A stretch of DNA of 64,000 bases from Entomortierella parvispora (GCA_963573315.1 OY752151.1:1854064-1918063); one strand, 5' to 3'. Shown: positions 38,757-54,213, counted from the stretch's first letter. Made by a program: numbers and translations. The notes: a model not told the origin generated them from the sequence alone.

Positions 38757-41700
38757 TGGCAAAGCTCACCACAAAGAGGGACAAGGCTCGGGGTTGGACC
38801 GCGAGTACATTCCTGCCCGAAAACTCCAGTTCGCAGCCAATGGACATCACATCCATTCTCGATGTCATCAGCGAAGACTCTGTGGATGAAGACCTGTCGG
38901 ACACCCACGGCGGAGAGTCTGTCGGCCCCGGAACTAGCAACGGAACAGGAAAAGGCAGCGACAGCAGCGGAGATACAAGCAGCAGCAGCAGCAGCAGCGC
39001 AGGCGAGAGTGACGATGATCAGGGAGGCGACGCCGACCATGACGTGCAAGAGGATGAAGACGAGCATAGTTCTGGTCAGGATCGAGGCACTTCAGACGAC
39101 AGTGAAGAGGAATCGTCGCCCTCCACAGATAATCACGATATGGATATTGATAACGAACAGTCTGGCGAGGGCACCAAGCGCTCTCTCTCTGGTGCGCGAC
39201 TGTCACGGACTAGTGGTTCTAACGGAGGGACCTCGGCTTCGACTTTATCGACGTCGCCTTCCACCACCAAAGTTGTATCGGCTACCCCAACGCGAAAAAT
39301 TACGAAAAAGTTGAAAAAGTCAGTGAAGGCAAAAGGTAGCAAGGGAGCGTTGAGCTCCGCGGCAGCAAGACAGGCAACCGAGGATGCAAAATTCGAGGCT
39401 GCGAAGCCGATTGTCAGCCGCTTCCTGGAATTGGAGAACACGAAACTCAATGACAAGCTTCTCCAAGTATTTATGACTCCAGGTATGACAGGCTTGTGTG
39501 AACACTTGGTGTGATTCAATATGACCCTTGCTAAACAGCTTCGTACTCTGTTGCTATAAAACATTTCAAAGGAGTACTCGGTGTTGTGATCGAATACATC
39601 ACCCGTCTGGATCCCGAGATCGCCAAAGAGATAAACAGTGAAGAGGACGTGGACGCCAACCAGGAAACATTGTTTATGAAAAGAGTCCAACAATGCACCA
39701 GGAAGCGCGATTATTCCGATTTGAACCTGATGAAAAAGTCATACACCGCCATGAACTTTATTGTCCGGACGGATGTCTACAACGAATTTATCCTGAGCAG
39801 TGGACATCAAACGATAGGTATGTACTGAACATATGATTGGGATTGTGTGCTTCACAGGGAGCCATTGAGTCCGCTGATCATTCTTTCCTCTGCTGTCCTT
39901 AGTCAAAGAACTTTTCAAGATCTTTCGGCCTGAATCGAATGGCAACTTTTATCACTTTCAAAAAGTCTTTGAGACGGTGCTTAAAAAATTCCGATCGCAT
40001 ACCATGGCCACACTCTTCGAAGACACGGATCCGGACACAGGTGCCGCCAAAACTCCACTTATCTTTGAGATGCTCCCATTTCTGGACCAGTCGCCTGTTG
40101 CTCTTTCGTTTGTCAAGGTTCTGTTCCCTACGTATACCTATGGCTTTGGTGACAAAATGCCAGATTATTACCGCACCCTGCAACGAGGTCACCTCATGGA
40201 GATGCTTTTGGCTATGGTTACTCTGAAGAACGGTAAGTTGCGCCGGACAAACTCGACAGATTGTGCAAACAACTGCCGTATCAATCTTCTCACCTTTGTC
40301 ACAAATAGAAGAATCATCCTCAAGCATGGGCGACTTTGTAGTGTCTCTACTCGACGAGGCTACTCGGGCAAAGGAAGCCAAGGTCATCTTTTCCTGTTTT
40401 GCAGACGATCCCATCTGGGCGGAGCGACTGGTGCAAGGCATCGTGTCTTCAGATTCACCGAAAAGACACGGCTGCATCGAAATTATCTATTCTTTATTGG
40501 TTCGCAGGTATGATATTTATTACTGAAAGAGGATGTGTACCGCAGCGAATTACTATCCTCTGACAACGCCCGACATTCAATCTTTTGGCTGAACTAGTAT
40601 CCAAGTGCCATTTCAGGACATGTTTGCGAATAGCATTTATATTACAGAAAAGTCTTACGACAGAGTCGAATCTCATCTGGAACCAACGGCGAATGCCTTT
40701 GCGAAGCACCTGGCTCCACATATACCCGCTCTGTGCAAAGCTTTCGTCGGATCCAACCTCGCAGGCGAACAGTAAGTCTCCAGACCATGGCATTGGGCTC
40801 AATGTTGCCCGCAAACTGCTAACATTTATCTTCTGCAATAGGATCTCACTCTCTGGCTATACAGTTTGCCCTTCATTCACAGTCGCCCGCCTTTGGCTTC
40901 TGGATTCCATATACCATTGCTTGAACGATGTCGAGGAAGACCCCACCGCTCTCCAGTCTATCCCTGACATTTTCTGGTCTACACTTGTGGACAGTTTTAT
41001 CCAATTTCGGTAAGTGGCGAGACTTGGTGTTTGTTTAAAGGATATGTGTACTGATCTACAGGGACGATGAAAATGCTGACTAGCCTTTCTTCCTAGTTTC
41101 AACAATGCCTATCATGTCCTATTTTACAAGATGTTCAGAGTTGTTCTGTATTCTCAACTGGTGGTCGCTTATGATCGATTCTTCGTCAAGACGCATCTCA
41201 TAAGTCGTTTTATCGAACATTTCAAGGCTGCGGGACAGCCTACAGGTTCTCGAGGTTACATTATCCTGGCGCTCAATTGTATTCGACTTTCGGCGGACGT
41301 GGAATCGCAGAGACTCAAGAGTGGATCCGACCGCCTTCCAAAGAATGATGATGTATCCCTCATCCCACCCACGTACTGGGCAGATGTTTTACGACAAAAT
41401 TCGGACTGGATTGCCTTCAAGACCACGTTGCGGGAAGTTACGTTGGAGCAAACTCGAGATACTCTTTGCGATATGGATCCCAATCTTCGGTTCCAGTTTG
41501 CACCTCTACAGTCGAGACAGCCCAGTGAAGCACCTTTGACCAAGAGGCATTTCGGCATCCCTAGTGTCTCTGTTCGGGGAAGCGATGGCATTGATCTTGG
41601 CTCTCAATGTAAGATGGACTTTGTGTCACTGGTAGTTTTTTTTTTTTTTGACTCTTCTTATTGAACTTGTCGTCTGTCCTTACTGATCATACTAGATGGT

Positions 41701-42048
41701 AATTCGCTTGGATTTGGAGTTCCCATGGAATATGATCCGGCTCTGGAAGAGAGGATCAAGGCTGAAGCAGAACGAAAGCAGGAGCTTGAAGTCGAAAAAG
41801 CGTTGGCCAATATGATGCCCACGATGGACTGGAGACTGATTCCTCCTCAACGCGTGATCGATGCGATGCGTGAAATGAACCAACCCCCCTCAACAGGCGA
41901 AACGAACTCTGAGGCTGAGGAATCCGATGGAACTTCAACGGATGACTCTTCCAGCACTTCGGCCTCTACTAAATCTGACTCTACCACCAGTCAAAGTCGG
42001 AAACGTAGAAAGAAGAAGAAGAAAAAAAGTAAAGGCAATGCCGTCTAG
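38757..42048 (+). CDS. helical-repeat protein, SAPS-like (PP2A/Sit4-type phosphatase-associated) tentative
   Basis: Start MAKLTTKRDKARGWTAST. A long acidic/Ser-rich low-complexity stretch (about 39000-39330) is followed by a basic patch and then an alpha-solenoid-like core spread over many exons: KPIVSRFLELENTKLNDKLL, GVLGVVIEYITRLDPEIAKE, NLMKKSYTAMNFIVRTDVY, VKELFKIFRPESNGNFYHFQ, LDQSPVALSFVKVLF and RGHLMEMLLAMVTLK. The C terminus ends in a Lys-rich tail (SRKRRKKKKKKSKGNAV), probably a nuclear signal. The succession of paired helices and phrases such as the LLQVF-TPGVLG-VIEYI block recall SAPS/PP6R subunits, but I could not match a diagnostic motif, so the family call is weak. A T-run intron lies at about 41640. 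A gene is certain; the name is not. Confidence 0.45.
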
Positions 42049-42256
42049 ATCCTGTTGGATGCGGATTATCATCTAATTGCTTGTTAGAAAATACGCTCTA
42101 GCTAAATATAACAGAACATTGTCGAGCTCTGGCAGAAAGATGATCGTGTGAGGGAATTGTATATATTGTACATGGTCAATCACGCTATCACGAGTCTCTC
42201 TATGGAATCTTGAGTCCCGTGTTGAATCTCTGTCTGCATCGATTTCCAATCAAGTA

Positions 42257-44451
42257 TTAAAACTCGAACTCGTTCCTGAATTGGTTAATGTCGGCGCCTG
42301 CAACAGCACGTTCAGAGAGATCGTTGCGACCCATCATCATGAATGTGCGACGGAGAGTTTCCCAAAGGTTTCCACTGACGTTCACAGAGGCTCCATCGCT
42401 ATCGGATTGATGCATGCTCAAGGCGCCAAGTAGATGCTCTGCTGCCTCCTTGTGACATCCAATGTTGATACAGGCCACGCCGAGGTTGTACCGTGCTCGA
42501 ACAAATGATGGCTTGATCTCCATTGCCTTGTGATAGGCTTCAATCGCATCCTCGCTTCGTCCACTGTTGGCCAGAGTGGCACCCAATCGGTTCCAAAGGA
42601 GATAGTCGCCCGGACGAACTTTAAGACCAGCCACGAAGCAGTCCACAGCCTTTTCGTATTCTCCACTGCCGTAGAAAAGGACTCCTAAACCAACCTGGAG
42701 GTCAGCATCCATACTGGCGCCATCAGGTGCACTACGGACAGCCTGGAGGTAGAGGTCTGTCACTCGACCGTGGGTCTCCCAAGAGCTGATGGAGGAAGTT
42801 GGTGGGCCGTTTGCTGCAGCAATCTCGGGGTATTTTGTGGCTAACCAACGCTCCAGAGTCAAATATGACTGATGGTCGTATCCCTCGTTCGTGTAGCTGA
42901 CGGCGAGGTTCTTTAAGAGATGGGTTGAGACAGAATAAAGAAAAAGTCAACATCACGCATGTGGTTTGGCTCATAACCCACAAATACCACAGAAAAAAAA
43001 AGCCGACGCCTGTTGGTGAAGGATTGACGACATACCATGTATGCATCCAAATTGTTGGGATCAACTTGGACAGCCCTCTCCAGAGCTCGAATGGCAGGTT
43101 CTTCTTTTTCATTTTGGGCTTGTGCATTTCCTAGCATCATCCATGCCCGACTGTTGTTTTCGTCCTGTTGCACAGCAGCTTCGAACGCCAAGGCGGCTTC
43201 AGAGAGACTTCCGCCTTGCTCTGTGAGTCTAATTCCCTCTGCCATGGGGTCACCGTGGGTCAGATAGGGGTTGCTGGGTTCGAAGGTGTAGGGTCCTAGT
43301 TGAGGTGCAGCCACAGCATTGAGATCTGAGAACTCTGTCTCCCAGCTTGAAGGATCATCCAAAATGTTTTGCACATCCTCCGTGTCTGTGAGGTTGTCCT
43401 TGAGAGTATTCCAAAGGTCTTCCAGTTGCTCATGCTCATCAAAGTTGATGGGGTTGGCTGAGGATGATTCTCCTTCGCGCTGTGCTGCTTCGAATTGTGC
43501 TTCCCAAGATGCGTTGTTTGCGTCCATTGCCCGACCTTTGCCTTTGCCCTCAACCAAGGCAAATTCGTTGGCCCAGTCAAAGTTCTTCTGAAACGCGGCC
43601 TCAAACTCGGCAGGCATGTCGCCAACAATGTGTTCGTGCTGCATGAACTCTTCGCGCCACTCTATTTCAATACACGGGTACAGCAAATGTCAGCAAGCAT
43701 GACACTTTTTGAGATTATCTATATTATACGAGGAAGAGGTCGGTTACCATGAGGCTGGGGTTGTTGGTATCCAGCAGAAAACGCAGCCTCTTCTTCGGGA
43801 CTCAATTCAAACAGTCGGGCAGCGCCTTGTCTTTGATGAAACTCTTGCGACCAGTCACCTCCTGGAAAGAAGACAAAGTGAATGTTAGGTGGATCGGAAA
43901 GACACGAAGCAAGAGTTCTCGCTGTAATCTTTATCCTTTGCTTTCTCGCTACATTCACATACCAGGGGCATTCTCAAAGCCTGGGGGACGATGGATCGCG
44001 GAGAGCTCCTGGTGCATATCATTGAATCGGAAAGCACCTGGATCGCCTTGTTGCTTTTGCTGCTCAAAGAATTCATTCAAAAGCTAAGACAGAAAATGAG
44101 ACAGCATTGTCAGTAAGATGCTGTTCCCTCACCATAGTTGGTCTCTTTTCCTATAATGAATAGTACCTGCTGATCATCAGCGCCCATTCCTTGACGAGCA
44201 GTTCTCATGGAAGGGCCGGCCACTGGAGGTGCATTGTTGAATCGCTCCTGGGAAGCACAGAGTAGAAAAGAAAAGTCAGTAAATGATAGTGGCGGTGCAA
44301 AGGGGGATTGGCCAGATCCTTGAACAACGTGAGGGGCTGTGCAAGTTACCCGCTGCAGGGAAGGATCCTCGTTGAAGTGCTTTGTGAACTGGCGCAGGGC
44401 GTTGCCACTGGTGGAGCACTCTGCTCCGGAGACCATGCTCTGAAAGGCCAT
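42257..44451 (-). CDS. PEX5: peroxisomal targeting signal 1 receptor PEX5
   Basis: Cytosolic cycling receptor that carries PTS1 proteins to the peroxisome. The N terminus MAFQSMVSGAECSTSGN has the conserved Cys used for monoubiquitination and recycling. Several WxxxF/Y-type motifs that bind Pex14/Pex13 are visible: DWSQEF, EWREEF, DWANEF, SWEAQF and SWETEF. The C-terminal half is TPR repeats (YLTHGDPMAEGIRLTEQGGS, ALAFEAAVQQDENNSRAWMM, LGNAQAQNEKEEPAIRALER, VGLGVLFYGSGEYEKAVDCF, LWNRLGATLANSGRSEDAIE, RARYNLGVACINIG) that bind the PTS1 tripeptide. Six or more exons. The neighbouring acyl-CoA oxidase ends ARL, a likely cargo. Confidence is high. Confidence 0.95.
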
Positions 44452-45366
44452 TGTGCGGGGTTTGGGATTATGGCGAGTGGAGTGAAGTGCGGAGGAGTGA
44501 AAGGGAGCAGGCGAGGGCGAGTGGATGGGAGTCAAGGGAAGAGAAGGGATGAGAAGGAATGAGAAGGGATGAAGAGCAAGATGGGGGATGAAAGAGAGGA
44601 AGGGAAAGGAAGCAAGGAAGGAGGAAGAGGGACAGCGAAGGACGGACAAAGTGACACGGGCAAGAAAGCAAGCCGAAGGGGAAAAAAGGAAAGCTGGCCC
44701 GTCATTGGTCGGGCAAAGGGTTCGTCCCGATCGCCGCGCTCGCTTTGTTTGCTGGTTTGGTGGATGCTGCTGGTTGCTGGGTGCTGCTGGGTCTGTCTCC
44801 GCGTGCTCTCTTGACCCAGCCCAGCATAAGGAACAGACGGACGATTGCTGCCCCCCTCCACCCCTCCACCAGAGCAAACAGCAGGGAATGAAGCCTTTTT
44901 TTTCTTTGTCGATCCTCTCTCCCTCTCCCTCTCTGTCCCTCTCCTTCTTCCGCACGTCAGCAGGCAGCAAGCAGGCTTCCAGCGTAGACACCTCAATCTC
45001 CCGTTCAGATACAGTACATCCACATCCACACTGGCGACAGCGCACGAGGCCAGCCAGCCAGCTCAAATGATGCGCCCTCCTGCCCCTATTCCACGGCCTA
45101 TCCTTGATCCTTCTTTCCTTTTTTCGTTCCTTGTTGCGCGACAAGAAAGGGCGGACGAGTGATCGTGCACATGCGGACAGCACAGGTCAGGGACGGGCAG
45201 TGTGACACGGAGAGGGGTCTTTCTCTCTCTCATCCTTGCGTGCTTGGACGCAACCGCCTCTTTCTCTCTTTTTTTTTCTCCTTTCGTCTTGTCGTTTTTC
45301 ATCAAGCCCTCTCACTCTCCATTCTCCTCCACCTCCATCGCCACCACCAACTCGCCTGCTAAAAAA
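44452..45366. other. divergent promoter region, purine then pyrimidine biased
   Basis: 900 bases shared by the leftward PEX5 gene and the rightward BAR-domain gene. 44470-44680 is G/A-rich (C/T-rich toward PEX5) and 45170-45350 is C/T-rich toward the BAR gene. No extra gene is supported; frames such as 44588-45070 are composition effects. Confidence 0.55.
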
Positions 45367-48966
<3,600 letters not shown>

Positions 48967-49683
48967 TAGAGCATGAAAATAGAGCCATTCAGACTTATAA
49001 ACGATCAAGATCTGTTTCTCACTAGAAAGAGGACAGATGCCAAGCTCTAACAGGGTCTTGAGCGTCTGGGTTCAACTGTTTCTCCTGTTTCTCTTTGCGT
49101 CTTTTCCAACTTTTTCTGTTTTCTTCACCAAACTTGTTCCTCTGTTGACGACAGTGAATAGTTGGGCAATTGCATTCTTTTCAAAATCGTATAGAGCACC
49201 CAATTCCAGCAGGAGGAATTGACAGTGTCCGGTGATAGTTGACCTATTCGTTTCTGGATCTCATCTTCATTATTGCTATCGTTATTTTGGAAAAGCTGAT
49301 ATCCACTCCCCACCGTGATATTAAAAAAAACATACCTTCCATCCGTGTATATTCATTCCCCTGGACGGCACAACTCGCCAAGTTCTCCAGTTTGGATCCT
49401 GAGAGAAATAGAGGTGTACAATCATCTCTGATAACTCATTCCCATCAAGAATGTTGCCACTTTTGGGCAAGCCCTCTCCCATTCAAGGTGACAACCAGAG
49501 CGCGATATTTTGTGGACAAATTCAGCAACTTGATATGTCAAAGACACTATTATATAGGTGTCCCTTGACGCGATCTTGTCCCTTGATCTTGTCTGGTCGA
49601 GTTCGTCTTTTCCTCCACATTTACTAGAGAAAAGGGGCGGAGATTGTTTGATGTAACTCTCTTCTAGACAGTTAAAGTGCAAC

Positions 49684-49774
49684 TGTCCCTTGGTGTTGTC
49701 CCTTGGTGTTGTCCCTTGATCTTGTCCCTTGGTGTTGTCCCTTGATCTTGTCCCTTGGTGTTGTCCCCTGCCTT
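49684..49774 (+). repeat. 13-bp minisatellite TGTCCCTTGRTST, 6 copies plus a degenerate 7th
   Basis: Units alternate TGTCCCTTGGTGT and TGTCCCTTGATCT from 49684 to 49761, then a diverged copy. Isolated variants lie at about 49575 and 49822. Confidence 0.9.
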
Positions 49775-49926
49775 GATGTTCTTTATAGATGTGGCCTCTT
49801 GACTTGATGTCATTCCTTGGTATTATCCCTTGTTAGTTGTGCCTTGGTGGTGATCATTGTGCAAATCTTCCACGGACTCTTCCGACTCTAGTTCACTGTA
49901 TCTCCGTTGATTGAGAATGCATCCGG

Positions 49927-49934
49927 TATAAAAA
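49927..49934 (+). promoter_or_regulatory. TATA box (TATAAAAA)
   Basis: Sits 236 bases before the ATG of the Cys-rich secreted protein gene. The intervening sequence has a CAA/AAC-repeat leader, so the transcription start is probably about 30 bases downstream of this box. Inference from position and sequence. Confidence 0.55.
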
Positions 49935-50162
49935 GAGAGGGTAGAGTGGCAAAAACTACACAGCAAGTCCTCTCCCCTGACACCCTGCAATAATCTTACA
50001 CAACAACAACAACAACAACAAGATATATTCACCACCGACCCCGGAAATCATCTATTCTCTACAACTCCATTTTCAAACAGTAGGTGAATACTTCTATAAT
50101 CACTAAAGATAGTCGATCTTCTGCACCTCATAACATAACCAGCAACTTGAAACTCCAAGGAC

Positions 50163-50501
50163 ATGAACAAGTCAGCCATTTTGGTCCTATTGTTCTTGGC
50201 TGCTAGCGTACAAGCTTTGACGTGCGACATGTATGGTTGCGTTGAAACTTGCCCGGATGCAGATTTCGCGTCCTTCAAGAATTGTCTCCTTATGAGTACC
50301 GTTGGTGATTGCTCTTTTTGCATTATGACAACCTATTACGCCGACAAGGACAGGCTCCAATCCTGCGTTAATCGGGGCAATGGGGCATGCATGCTCAAGA
50401 AAAAGGAAGGGTGCAGTGGCGATCTAGAATGTAATAAGGGCTGCCATTGCGCTACCAACAGTGGCAAGTGCGTCCCTGATGCCTCTGGAATACAGTGTTA
50501 A
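50163..50501 (+). CDS. small secreted cysteine-rich protein (112 residues, 14 Cys)
   Basis: Signal peptide MNKSAILVLLFLAASVQAL is clear. The mature part has 14 cysteines, enough for seven disulfides, including the C-terminal cluster CSGDLECNKGCHCATNSGKC, a compact knottin-like or EGF-like spacing. No intron is needed. I recognise no specific family. Small cysteine-rich secreted proteins of fungi often act as effectors, adhesins or antimicrobial peptides, but no function is claimed. It lies in the subtelomere, has its own TATA box and no recognisable close neighbour, apart from the possible peptide gene after it. There is no paralogue in this window. Confidence 0.75.
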   Translation: MNKSAILVLLFLAASVQALTCDMYGCVETCPDADFASFKNCLLMSTVGDCSFCIMTTYYADKDRLQSCVNRGNGACMLKKKEGCSGDLECNKGCHCATNSGKCVPDASGIQC

Positions 50502-50645
50502 GTTGTATCAAGATGGACTGCCATAATTCTCTTTCGATTCCCCCACTTCTTTATGTTCCTTTACTAAATAGAGCTCGTGCCACCTTCCTCACCTGTTATC
50601 TTGCATTACCCTTTCTCTCTTCTTCACTAATCTCTAATAAATAAC

Positions 50646-50944
50646 ATGGAAGCTCTTTCAAAGATATTTAGGTCTATTATGAGCACACGTCATGTAGCCT
50701 ATGACCTGTGTTCTGAGAGGGTTCTGGTATTGGCAATTTACTGTATGGTGGTCGCCAGCGTGTTTGGCAAGAGCATCACAATCCCAATACCGGTGAAAAA
50801 GCTAGACAGCCTCTCAGCAATCCAGCGCAAAGAAAACTGTAGGGGTAGGTCGAATGGAGATTGGGTCCTTGTCGTTAGAAACTCGTTTAGAAAGTCCTGT
50901 TCATGGTTGATATGACAATAGTCAAAGGAGGGTCTTTGGACTGA
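50646..50944 (+). CDS. possible small secreted peptide gene (two exons, 73 residues)
   Basis: ATG at 50646 opens MEALSKIFRSIMSTRHVAYD, followed by a hydrophobic stretch VLVLAIYCMVVASVFG resembling a late signal or anchor. The peptide then reads KSITIPIPVKKLDSLSAIQR. Exon 1 would end at 50844 and exon 2 (50922-50944) would add VKGGSLD before TGA, with a GTAGGT donor and an ATAG acceptor at 50920. Without splicing the frame runs to 50915 with 89 residues. No homologue is recognised. Evidence is weak: no close TATA box, and a frame this short can arise by chance. Confidence 0.3.
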
Positions 50945-51713
50945 TCCTCAATGGCCGGCTTTGTATAGTTTCCTTAAGACAAGTAGGGTGTTGCTGACGT
51001 TCCAATTCAAGGAGTGAGGGGTTGTTCTTGTTTCATTATTCAGCAGAAAGACCAGGGATGTTAATGCCTAACAGCACCATCTAATGAAAACAGAAAAGGA
51101 AGTCAGCATTAAGGACGTTGATTCGTTCATTAGCATGAAGCGGTCCGTTCTACAGCAGGCATGAGCGATTACCACTCCCGACGGCTCCATGTATGTTTCT
51201 GCAAGTCCCAGGTACATGGGGCTGTTTTCAAAACTTGATATCCGCACATGTTCACGTCGCTGTTGGCTGGAATACGATGGCCATTAGCTCGAGCATCTCT
51301 GAAGCCAGTCCTGATGTCAAGATGTCTGCATGTTCCGATCTCCAGCAGCTGACGGATGAGAGGGAGAAGTGAGGTTCCCTTGTTGTGGAGAAGGAGAGCT
51401 CAAAAAAACGAATCGAAAAAAAGGAGTAGGAGCACGTGCACGTGGTCTCTGCGCGCTCTTTTCTGTTCGTCCGCCATCCTCGCGTTCTTGCTCTTGCCCT
51501 TGCACCACCCCCTACCATCTTCGGTCATTCCCTTCCCATCGCCAGGACTCACTTCCTTACTCATCTCTAATCAAGAAATCTGTTCGCATTGTTGTCCATC
51601 GACCACGCCAGGTAATCCATCCCCCTGTCTTACATTCTTCACTACCACCGCGATTTTGCATGTTTGCACCAATGCAAGCCATGCAGCTCTCTCTTCTCTG
51701 CGATTCACCCCCC

Positions 51714-52063
51714 TTGCTGCTCCTACCTTAGGCCTTATTCCGGAGGCTCCTTCACGACCTCTGACGACGCTGGCACCACCTTGTGTCCGTTTTCAAGGAA
51801 ATGGTCGTGTAGGTACATCAGACAACGAGGGAGAAGCGCATAGATGACTGCATATTCCGACTACAATAGCATATGTTCTCATCTTCTCTTGCTGCTCCTA
51901 CCTTAGACCTTATTCCGGAGACTCCTTCACGACCTCTGTTGACGCTGGCGCCACATCGCGTCCCTTTTTGATGGATATGATCGCGAAGGTATATCTGACA
52001 ACAAGGTAGAAACGTATAGATGGTTGCATATACCGACTACGATAGCATATGTTCTCACCGACG
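51714..52063 (+). repeat. tandem duplication, about 175-bp unit, 2 copies
   Basis: Copy 1 begins at 51714 and copy 2 at 51889, both starting TTGCTGCTCCTACCTTAG and ending ATAGCATATGTTCTCA. By eye about 80-85% identical, with substitutions scattered along the unit. Confidence 0.85.
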
Positions 52064-52219
52064 CCATCTTCCACAATAGGCTCTGTGCCGAGCCTCTGAA
52101 TGTAGTAACGCAAGTCAAGGCAGCTCTGACGACACACGTTTGCTGGTACAAGATACTGAAGTTTGCAAGATGCATTTAGCTCGCAGGGTGAGTTTTCATG
52201 CAAAAGAGCTTGAGGAGAG

Positions 52220-52306
52220 CTTGTTTGGCTGTGTTTAATGATATGACCGTAAAGGCCATACGATAGGCACTTGTTTGGTTGTGTTTAATGATATGACCGT
52301 GAAGGC
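52220..52306 (+). repeat. direct repeat of 37 bases with 50-base period, 2 copies
   Basis: Units start at 52220 and 52270, both CTTGTTTGG then GTGTTTAATGATATGACC. They differ at only two positions in the shared 37 bases. Confidence 0.85.
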
Positions 52307-53419
52307 GACTTTTCCAGATGATGGATTCAGGATACTTACAACAGCTGGCGCAATCTTCCGGGGGCATTTCCAACAAAGCTGTCTGTGGCTAACGCATGAA
52401 AACCATCTTGTCAGCAATCTGGAAGGTATTATGCTGCAGAGTCGTGTCAAAGGACCTATTCAACAGCGCCAACCCCCACATCGAATGCGGTTGGACGAGA
52501 GACCCGACCATGAGGTAAGAGCCCAAGAGCATGGAACAGTTTCTGGATATCTATTTTCTTCACAATTCAGGGCCTAATTGCCATTCTGTAAGACTAGGAC
52601 TTCTTTCCAAAGGCATTCTGTGGACGCGATCTGCTACTTGGTGCTCTGCGCTTATATCCAAATACAAGTACTCTGCACATCATGTTTTCAGTGTTTAATC
52701 TTATGAACCTCGGACTTTGGCGTTATGGCTTGGAGGAAAGTTCGACCAGCGAGGATCAACAACCGTGGTCGCCGATTATATTGGAGTAAGTAGGAACGGT
52801 GGGATATGAAGTACATACTGGACATTTACTCGTCAATGAGATTGTTTCGAGGATTGACGACAAGGGTACTCTCCGTCTTTTTTGCAGTAGGATGAAGTCA
52901 TCGGCAAAAAAAGGTCAAGTGATCACGGTGAACTGAAGAAGTTGACGCGCCAAGAGCTGATGGTTTCTGCAAACATTTGATCCGCTGCATAGATTTCCAG
53001 TAGACAAGAAATGCCATGCCATGTTGATGCGGATCTTCTCGCTTGAACCCCAGCAATTGGAATGAAAAGGTGTTTCCTTCATCTGTATTTGTTCTGGGGT
53101 TCTTATTCCTGATATACTCTTATCCTTCTTTAGATCAAGCATACTTTTTTCTTCTTTGAGGACTTTGCTTGCCGTGATACCCTGCGCCTGTCGGATCGAC
53201 TGTCACTCTGTTGCCAACAATGGCGAGACGAAGCGCTGGACGCAATTGAGGTCGGCTATGCTCTGTCTGACCCTCACCCTGATCCTGACCCTGACCATCG
53301 GACGCGTGGGTCGTTGGACGAGAACCAAAAAAAATCTTTTTTCGGGTTTTTTTGTCCGTTGGACCAGCAGACGTTGGTCCGTCTTCTTCTTGTTTCTTCT
53401 TCCGCGTCCTTGTTCCTTC

Positions 53420-53503
53420 CTGCATCTCTCTTCTTCCCCTCTGCATCTCTCTTCTTCCCCTCTGCATCTCTCCTCTTCCCCTCTGCATCTCTCTTCTTCC
53501 CCT
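53420..53503 (+). repeat. 21-bp minisatellite (CTGCATCTCTCTTCTTCCCCT), 4 copies
   Basis: Four near-perfect units and diverged flanks inside the pyrimidine-rich block. A shortened 15-base relative (CTCTGCATCTTCCCC) recurs at about 53602-53640. Confidence 0.9.
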
Positions 53504-53924
53504 TTGCATTCTCTCTCTCTTTCTCTCTTCCTCTACATCATCCCCTCTGCATCTTCCCGCGTCATCTCCTTCAGATCTTCCCTCTTCATCTATCATCTTC
53601 CCCCTCTGCATCTTCCCCTCTGCATCTTCCCCTCGCATCTTCGCTCTTCATCTGTCTTCTATGCATCCTTCTTTCTGCCGCCTGCTTCCTCGTCTTTCTT
53701 CTTTGCTCCCTTCTTCCTTCCTCCCTCTTCTGCGTGCTTCTTCTCTGCTTTGCATCCCTCTGCTCTCTGCGTCCTTCTTTCGTGCATCCATCTTCTGCAC
53801 ATCCTTTCTCTTTCTCCCTCAATCTCTTCCCACTGCTCATATCCTTCTTCCTCTCTTCCCTCTCGCCTCCGTATGCTGTGTCCCTCCTTCTTCCCCCCTC
53901 TGCCCGCGTCCTTCTTCCCCCCTT

Positions 53925-54213
53925 CTGCCCGTGTCCTTCCTCCCTCTGCCCGTGTCCTTCCTCCCTCTGCCCGTGTCCTTCCTCCCTCTGCCCGTGTCCT
54001 TCCTCCCTCTGCCCGTGTCCTTCCTCCCTCTGCCCGTGTCCTTCCTCCCTCTGCCCGTGTCCTTCCTCCCTCTGCCCGTGTCCTTCCTCCCTCTGCCCGT
54101 GTCCTTCCTCCCTCTGCCCTCATCCTTCTTCCCTCTGCCCTCATCCTTCTTCCCTCTGCCCCCATCCTTCTTCCCTCTGCCCTCATCCTTCCTCCCTCTG
54201 CCCGTGTCCTTTT
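53925..54213 (+). repeat. 21-bp minisatellite, 13 full copies plus a partial
   Basis: Nine copies of the CTGCCCGTGTCCTTCC-type unit from 53925, then four variant units with CTCATCC or CCCATCC, then a partial unit at 54198. Because the unit is 21 bases it reads as a heptapeptide repeat in any frame, producing spurious long open frames. Confidence 0.93.

Larger units (their letters stand above)
48967..50162. other. 1.2-kb intergenic region with 13-bp minisatellite and TATA box
   Basis: Between the BAR gene and the small secreted protein gene. It contains the minisatellite at 49684-49774, a TATA box at 49927 and an AAC-repeat in the putative 5' UTR (about 50000-50022). No additional coding region recognised. 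Confidence 0.6.
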
